This document shows, piece after piece, positions 58,511 through 64,000 of a DNA stretch of 64,000 bases. Each line of letters opens with the position of its first letter. The first letter of the stretch is position 1. Position numbers and translations under genes: made by a program. The stretch comes from Sambucus nigra (taxonomy: Eukaryota > Streptophyta > Magnoliopsida > Dipsacales > Adoxaceae). Location: contig OX422211.1 in the NCBI GenBank assembly GCA_949130495.1, forward strand, positions 398,965,049 to 399,029,048, in the 5' to 3' direction. The notes beneath the pieces were generated by a model. It had not been told where the DNA came from, made no database searches, and was given only the letters and a program-made list of their open reading frames with translations.

Positions 58511-60428
58511 CTTTGACTTTCTTTTCTCCAACTTTGACTGTTCATATCTTTCTCACTAGGACTCCTATTGAGGTGTCGTTTCTTCCTATGTGCTCATGAA
58601 CTTGATATCTTCAACTTCTCTTTAGGTTCCTCATTCGAATTCCGGGTAAAAATTACACTTTTGCCATTTTGACTTTCTTATTTTCTTTTCTTGATTCTTC
58701 TGGTTTCTTTCATTCGTTATTGACATTAAATCCCTGCAAAATTAGTACGAAATACCAGAAACTCGGTGTACTCATTAGAATAAGTCAGTAGCAAGCTTAT
58801 GAGATAAAATCAAATCGATTACGTTGTTCGAGGTGCTAAAAGTAACTAAATTAAAGGGATCAATTTGGAAGAATTTATGCCTAATCAAATCCCCCTAACT
58901 TAGATCTTTGCGCATCCTGAGCAATGTAAAAGAATCCTAGCAAGGCTCAACTCTTGAAAATCATTTTATTGGGATAGAATACCTTTTTCGCTAGCAAGCG
59001 ATTGCATTTAGTGTATGCAACAAGCCTTTAAATCCCTAGGCATCCTTGTAGGACGAGTGGTGTCTCGTGAGAGTTTGCAGAGAATATACCCAAAAAATTC
59101 GACTCAAAGAAACTTCAAAATACACAAAAATTGTATAATTTAAACTTTCCCAGAAAATAGTCACCATCAAGTCATTTTTACAAGTCTCAAATCATAGTGC
59201 GTGTGTGCGAAGCCAAAAATTTAACCGCGGATTTCCACCGATTGACCATTACGTTACTTATCCGAAAATTCGTTTTGATTTTAAATTCTCATGGGATTCT
59301 CTCACAAACGAATCGCTCGGAATGTGGCTATTGTCTCGGTGTGCATGATATAAAGAGTAAATATATTGGAACCAAGTTCACGCACATAAGTAGAAAGACG
59401 GAAATTTTATAGTGATTGGATCTCATCAACGGAATACGGTTTGAAAAATGGGAACATTGCCTCTTACACGTTTGTTTAATCTCTTTTTTTATCTTTTTGT
59501 GTCTTAGCTCTCCACGCGGTAACCAATTTCGCAATTTGGACTCGGTTATGGCTTTTTCAGGTTAAAGGTGTGTTGGGTAAAATGGGAATGGTAAGGAAAT
59601 ATGGAATTGGAAAATTTTGCTTATGATGTCCGTTGGTGCTTTTTTGGGCTTTTGCTCATTTTCTTCTTCTTTTTTCTATTTTTACGCTTTTCTTATTTTT
59701 ATTTTTCTTGCTATTTTTGTTGAGCTTTTCTATTCTTTTTCTTGCCCCTTTTTGTTTCACTTTTCGGACTTAAATTCTGAATATTTTTATTTTTTCACAA
59801 TTTCAGGCTATTTGGGTTTTTCGAGTTACCAAACGAAAAGGATAAATTTTTAGTCGGCTCAATTGGGTTACAAAACGAATGATTTTTCACAACTTTTTCT
59901 GGCCAATATTTTTGGGTAACAAATGATGGCCTACTTCATTGTCCGAATTAATTATTAATTTACCATATGCATCTCGAGATGAATTTAATTTAGAGATTTG
60001 TAGTGCGCGTTTCGAGGCAACATTCCATTTTCCATAACCGATCAAAACAAAGAATTGAGATCATCAACGACTTATTTAACATGCTGAATTAGAACTATGA
60101 GTTAACCATTAACTCGGATTGATTTAAAAACTCAAAAAGATCGATAGCCTCGAGACCTCATCGGGTTTTGTTAATCTCCACACTTATTCGTTAAGCCGTC
60201 AATTTTCATACAATTTCCATCTTTGGCCAATTTCGGCTTTATACATTGGGTTTTTACAATTTGAGACTTTAAACTGACTTTTAATGATATTTTTGAAAAT
60301 TTTGAATTCCAATTTTTATTTATTTTGAACAAATATATTTTTGGTTTTTCAGAATTTTATGATTTTTTTTAAAATTTTTGGGCATTTTTCAAAATTTGTG
60401 AAGTTTTAGAAATACGCACTTGTGACCA

Positions 60429-60470
60429 CCCCTAACTTAGACTTTTTCATTGTCCTCAAGCAAAAATGAC
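60429..60470 (-). other. Polypurine tract region of C
   Basis: On the minus strand TTTGCTTGAGGACAATG is followed by GTCTAAGTTAGGGG and then the LTR start. The CTTGAGGACAA box plus a TAAGTTxGGGG purine tract is the usual border before Athila/Tat 3' LTRs. Confidence 0.75.
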
Positions 60471-60846
60471 TAAAATATAAACAAGGCAAAATAAGAAGTG
60501 CGATAAATAAAATAAACAAATGGAGAAAATGCAGATTTTATATAAAACAGGACTGTGGTACAATAACAGGATAAAAAAACATACAACCATGTGAAATAGG
60601 GAAAACAAATAAATACTGCCACAACCAAAAAAAGTTTCACTCGGGCGGGGGTTGGGAAGAGCTGGGCTCGTCGGGGCCATAGGGGTCATAGAATTAGGAT
60701 GACAATGGCTCATTGGGATCCCCTTGGCGTCGGTATATGTCCGCTTGGAAACGAAATATCATGCTGGTATCGTGACGGTAGTCGGACAAAAAGTTGTCGA
60801 ATCTCGTCTCAAGGGCCGACATACGGTTCGTGAGGTCGCTACCCGC

Positions 60847-61808
60847 CTATTCAAAATCAGGGTCATCTTCTTCTTCCGTCGACTCTTCATCCGCACCTAT
60901 GTCAACCATATCCACATCAGCGTCGGCTGCTTCTTCTTCCTCTTCTTCGCTCTTACTCGAGGCAGCATCATCCTCGCTATCACTTCCCCGCTTCGCCCGA
61001 AGGACGGCTAGCTGTCTGGCGCTCTTAGTCTGGGTTCCCTGTCCAAAATGATCGGGGAGGCGAGTACGATCAAGTGGCGTCGCAATGCCAGCGTCCTTGA
61101 GGATGGAGGTAATCAATCGTGCATATGGGAGTGGGGTTGCACCTTTTTTATCCAGGGCCGCGGTGATGACGTCGGCATATAAGGTGCGGGCCAGGTTAAT
61201 GGAAGTGGTAGGGTCGAAGAGGTGGTAGGTCAATGTGTCCTGACGAGGACGCATCGCTGAATCGTTGGACGTTTGCAAAATATTTGCACACACAATTTGG
61301 AATGTGAGGCGCGCTTTCTCATTAAGACGTCTAACAACGACAGTTTGCCCAGTCCATGCAACATCGGGGGAAATGCGCCCCATAATCAGTTCTTTGGTGA
61401 CCGGTGCGACATTCCTTGGGTAGGTGAATTGTTGACCATCGGGAACTTCGTATTCGGCCAACTTGGCCGTGAGAAGGGCCAATGAAAAGGGAATGACGGT
61501 GCCATCCAATATGCTTGAGATTCGAATTGGCTCGTCTGAACAAGGGTGCCATAAAAGGAGCGGACATCGACTTCTTAAACTGCTTCGTACGGTTCATTTA
61601 AGAATCGGCACCAACCCCTAGCCTTGAAGAGGGGGGTGACGGAGTTGGGCCGACCTGTCCATTGGACAGCGCGCTCCATGTGGAGTTTACGATCCGGATC
61701 GAAGAATCGATTGCACCAACGCTCCTCTTGGCGGGAGGGAAATTCACCATGGCCGGAGGGGAGGATGTCAGTGGAGTCGTATTTAGTGGGGGCAGGTCGT
61801 TGGGCCAT
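60847..61808 (-). pseudogene. Sense aORF of element C, Transposase_32-like
   Basis: The N-terminal part (61808-61575) starts with ATG and has a pattern similar to the putative plant transposon protein family (PF20167): an ERAVQW segment, a GWCRFLNEPYEAV segment and, just past an in-frame TAA at 61575, a VRSFYGTL block matching the family's VREFYANL. Near 61505 the frame shifts. The C-terminal part (61509-60847) has LTFQIVCANILQ, a YHLFDPTTSINLARTLYADVI block and PLPYARLITSILKDAGI, then a long Ser/Glu/Asp tail. Such aORFs between integrase and 3' LTR are known in Athila/Tat elements; their function is not established. It has its own TATA box at 61908. Confidence 0.65.
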
Positions 61809-61900
61809 GATATCAGGGAGAGTTTTTGCTGGAAAATTTGGGAGAGAGAAAAGAGGAGTGATGGTTGAAGGTGTGGAGAGAAAGGGAGGTTATGGGTGGT

Positions 61901-61908
61901 TATTTATA
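61901..61908 (-). promoter_or_regulatory. TATA box upstream of the C aORF
   Basis: TATAAATA on the minus strand, 93 bp before the aORF ATG at 61808, followed by a CT-rich leader (CTCCCTTTCTCTCC). It has the layout of a plant pol II core promoter and lies downstream of palindrome cluster C2. Confidence 0.6.
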
Positions 61909-62084
61909 GGTGGAATGGTGTGGGTAGGGTTTGGAATTGGAATTGGAGGGAAAAGGGGGTGTATTTGGGAGGGAAATTGAAGGGTTGGGTATGGGAGGGA
62001 CGAATTGGGAGGGAAAGGAGGGGATTGGGGAGAAGGGGGTGCACCTTGGGAAAGGGGGAAAAATATCTGCAGGGGGCGGATCGG

Positions 62085-62205
62085 TCCGCCTGGGGATCGG
62101 ACCGGTCCGATACTTTAATATTCGAACTCTTCAGTAGTCGAATCGGTCCGCCCCTAAAATAAAGGAACCGGTCCGGCCCAAAATTAAAGGAACCGGTCCG
62201 AGACT
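62085..62205. repeat. Palindrome cluster C2 (GGATCGGTCC / GGACCGGTCC motif)
   Basis: Copies: GCGGATCGGTCCGCC at 62077, GGGATCGGACCGGTCCG at 62093, GAATCGGTCCGCCCC at 62139, GGAACCGGTCCGGCCC at 62164 and GGAACCGGTCCGAGAC at 62187. Two copies share an AAATTAAAGGAACCGGTCCG context in tandem. They lie 180-300 bp upstream of the aORF TATA box. Confidence 0.85.
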
Positions 62206-62477
62206 TGGACTGAGATGGATTTTGTCCCCTAACTTAATTTCGATCGCTCTTCTCCGAAAATTTTCACTTTCACAACATACTCCCTATCAATTTTGGACTA
62301 AAAACCTCTCGAAACCAATGGTCAATGTGATTTGACTCAATTTCCCAAAACATGTGAATGTTTTCCCCTTATTGTACCCTAATCCTATGGACTCTCACTA
62401 CGCACACGACTCTCGTCTACTATACACAAGAATTCGCCCCATACGTGTCGGGGGTGCATCAACCTTACTGTAGCAGC
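62206..62477. other. Gap between C integrase and cluster C2
   Basis: No gene or strong motif seen. Confidence 0.5.
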
Positions 62478-63680
62478 TCACTCTACCCCGTAAATGGGGT
62501 TCGACAACCAAACGGTGTCGACTTCTTCCACACACGCTTCTAGATATGGCTTTATGTGTTGTCCATTTACTTTGAATGTATTTCCCCCTTTCAAATCGTC
62601 TAACTCAATAGCTTCGTGAGGGAAAACATTCTTCACAACGAACGGGCCAGACCATCGTGATCGCAACTTGCCCGGAAAGAAATGAAGCCGAGAGTTATAG
62701 AGAAGAACTTTTTTCCCAGGAAGGAACTCTTTGCGACGAATGATGTTATCGTGAGCGAGTTTCATCCTTTATTTGGAAATTTTAGCATTCTCATACGCAT
62801 CATTGTGTAGCTCTTCTAACTCATGTAATTCAAGCTTGCGAGCTTCACCGGCTTTATCCATGGCATAGTTTAACTGCTTGATTGGCCAATACGCCTTGTG
62901 TTCTAACTCCACGGGAAGATGGAAAGGTTTTCCATACACAAAACGGAAAGGGGACATGCCAAGAGGATTTTTGAATGTGGTACGATAGGCCCATAGCGAA
63001 TCGTTCAATCTAAGTGACCAATCTTTCTGGGTAGGATTGACGGTCTTTTCGAGAATGTTCTTGATTTACCGATTCGCTAGTTCGGCCTGTCCATTCGTTT
63101 GTGGGTGATAAGTCGTTCCAACCTTGTGAACGACACCATACATTCTCATGAGCTTCGCGAATGGCTTATTGCAAAAGTGCTTGCCATTATCACTAATTAT
63201 CGCTTTCGAAGCACCGAAGAGGAAAAGTATGTGTTCCTGCAGGAACTTAATCACCACTTTGTTGTCATTCGTCCTGGTAGCTATAGCTTCCAGCCATTTA
63301 GAAACGTAGTCTACCGCGACAAGGATGTATAGGAAACCAAAGGACGGGGGGAAGGGACCCATGAAGTCAATACCCCAACAGTCGAAGATCTCAATAATGA
63401 GTATGGGGGTAAGATGCATCATGTCTTGTCGGGTAATGGCTCCCATCCGTTGGCACCTATTCCAAGAGTTACAAGAAGCGTTCACATCCCGGAATATTGT
63501 GGGCCAATAGAGGCCGTATTGCAGAATTTTAGCGACCGTCTTTTTCGTCGAAAAATGGCCTCCAAAGGCTTTCGAATGACAAAACTGGATGTCTTTCGAG
63601 ATATCGTCATTCGGTACACATCGTCGGATGATTTGGTCGGCGCAATATTTAAAAAGGAAGGGATCGTCATAGAAAAACAT
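62478..63680 (-). pseudogene. Integrase of element C
   Basis: One frame with two stops (TAA at 63066-63068 and at 62769-62771). The zinc region [37 protein letters not shown] has lost one zinc-ligand position: the middle Cys of the usual C-x2-C-x2-C run is Trp (codon 63462-63464). The catalytic triad is present: D in [11 protein letters not shown] in IISDNGKHF and E in [11 protein letters not shown]. The C-terminal parts are [23 protein letters not shown] (63008-62769) and KKVLLYNSRLHFFPGKLRSRW with FKVNGQHIKPY (62765-62478). The wording is strongly Athila-like. Confidence 0.88.
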
Positions 63681-64000
63681 GCGCGACCAAGTAATAAACC
63701 TCTTCTTATCTTGCGGTGTCTAGTCGGGAGGGACGGCTCCCGAGACAAGGTAGTTCACTATATTCACAAACTAGGGCAAAGAAGAGGTAGCAAAGAGCTA
63801 CTCATCCGAAAAGTATTCGTCTATGGGTATAGGATCACTAGGTACGTCAGACGAAAGCCGTGATAAGTGGTCGGCAATGATGTTTTTTACCCCTTTCTTA
63901 TCTTTAATGGAAAGATTGAACTCTTGCAGGAGTAGCGTCCACCTTATGAGGCGCGGCTTTGCATCTTTCTTTACAAGTAGGTATTTCAATGTCGCATGGT
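63681..64000 (-). pseudogene. RNase H C-terminal end of element C, cut by window end
   Basis: Same frame as the integrase. It shows [22 protein letters not shown] and [13 protein letters not shown], the standard end of a Ty3 RNase H with its final Asp-His. An in-frame TAG at 63798-63800 separates it from the linker to the integrase. RT lies beyond the window. Confidence 0.87.

Larger units (their letters stand above)
57300..60428 (-). repeat. 3' LTR of element C (about 3.1 kb; inner end exact, outer end approximate)
   Basis: The minus strand starts TGGTCACAAGTG at 60428, right after the purine tract. The far end contains CCCTGTGGATACG and GGCTTGCACTTGAG (57405-57333), wording common at Athila/Tat LTR 3' ends. 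The last base is placed near 57300, where LINE sequence begins; no TSD can be checked. It contains a TATA box at 58245-58238 and a GGATCGGTCCG cluster at 58510-58317. The membrane-like ORF at 59617-59853 is a T-rich artefact. Confidence 0.7.
57300..64000 (-). mobile_element. Element C: Athila-like Ty3/gypsy retrotransposon, 3' half
   Basis: Reading in the minus direction: RNase H end, integrase, an intergenic region with a palindrome cluster, an internal promoter, a sense aORF, a GCTTGAGGACAA plus purine-rich motif, and the 3' LTR. Integrase wording, a long LTR, and the CTTGAGGACAA..TAAGTTAGGGG purine tract fit Athila. Upstream pol, gag and the 5' LTR lie beyond the window. Several in-frame stops show decay. 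Confidence 0.85.

Noticed and set aside
59617..59853. ORF resembling a membrane protein
   Set aside because: Phe/Ser-rich translation of T-rich LTR DNA of element C; no start context or homology.
61624..61980. 118-codon plus-strand ORF, Gly/Trp-rich
   Set aside because: Antisense shadow of the aORF start and its promoter region in C.

Overview
This window is a transposon graveyard from the nuclear genome of a flowering plant. It is AT-rich, and nearly all coding capacity belongs to plant LTR-retrotransposon lineages: Ty3/gypsy Tekay(Del)-, Tat- and Athila-like, and Ty1/copia SIRE-like. Helitron 3' ends, a MITE, foldback repeats, DUF4283-type LINE debris and many AT microsatellites fill the rest. 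I see no convincing intact host gene, rRNA, tRNA or CRISPR. The species cannot be named from the sequence.

Layout. 1-6358: a minus-strand Tekay/Del-like element (A), with decayed gag-PR-RT-RH, a PBS and a 3.0 kb 5' LTR. It is inserted in an older, related plus-strand LTR whose tail is 6359-6944. 8591-14638: a probable minus-strand LTR (G, left edge uncertain), split by a complete 2847-bp solo LTR at 11024-13870 with 5-bp target duplications. 14639-23730: LINE-like debris, a probable LTR remnant, two Helitron 3' ends, exon-like fragments, a MITE and foldbacks. 23731-54448: one minus-strand Tat-like element (D) opened by two nested SIRE-like copia elements. F (28740-38684, TSD CATGT) lies just after the D integrase. 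E (42255-51003, TSD TGGAC) lies between the D protease and RT. With both removed, D is about 12 kb: 5' LTR, PBS, gag-PR, RT, two RNase H domains, integrase, a 63-bp tandem array, an antisense extra ORF (aORF) with likely introns, and the 3' LTR. 55062-55092: a third Helitron 3' end. 56340-57290: a LINE ORF1 fragment. 57300-64000: the 3' half of a minus-strand Athila-like element (C): RH, INT, a sense aORF with its own TATA box, and a 3.1 kb 3' LTR.

None of the retroelement polyproteins is intact. E is the youngest (988-bp LTRs, about 19 differences by eye), F is older (about 30 differences in the first 760 bp), and D is older still (roughly 10% LTR divergence in the parts compared). This order agrees with the nesting.

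The most unusual signal is shared by several Ty3/gypsy LTRs that otherwise look unrelated. Each carries a cluster of degenerate copies of its own short palindromic motif: CGATCGATCG in A, CTCGTTCGAACGAG in G and its neighbour, GGATCGGTCCG in C, and AGCC/GGCT dyads in D. In most cases the cluster lies upstream of a TATA box. In C the same motif cluster occurs a second time, upstream of the internal aORF promoter. In D the cluster lies between the LTR promoter and the divergent aORF promoter. This suggests a shared cis-regulatory design that could be tested.
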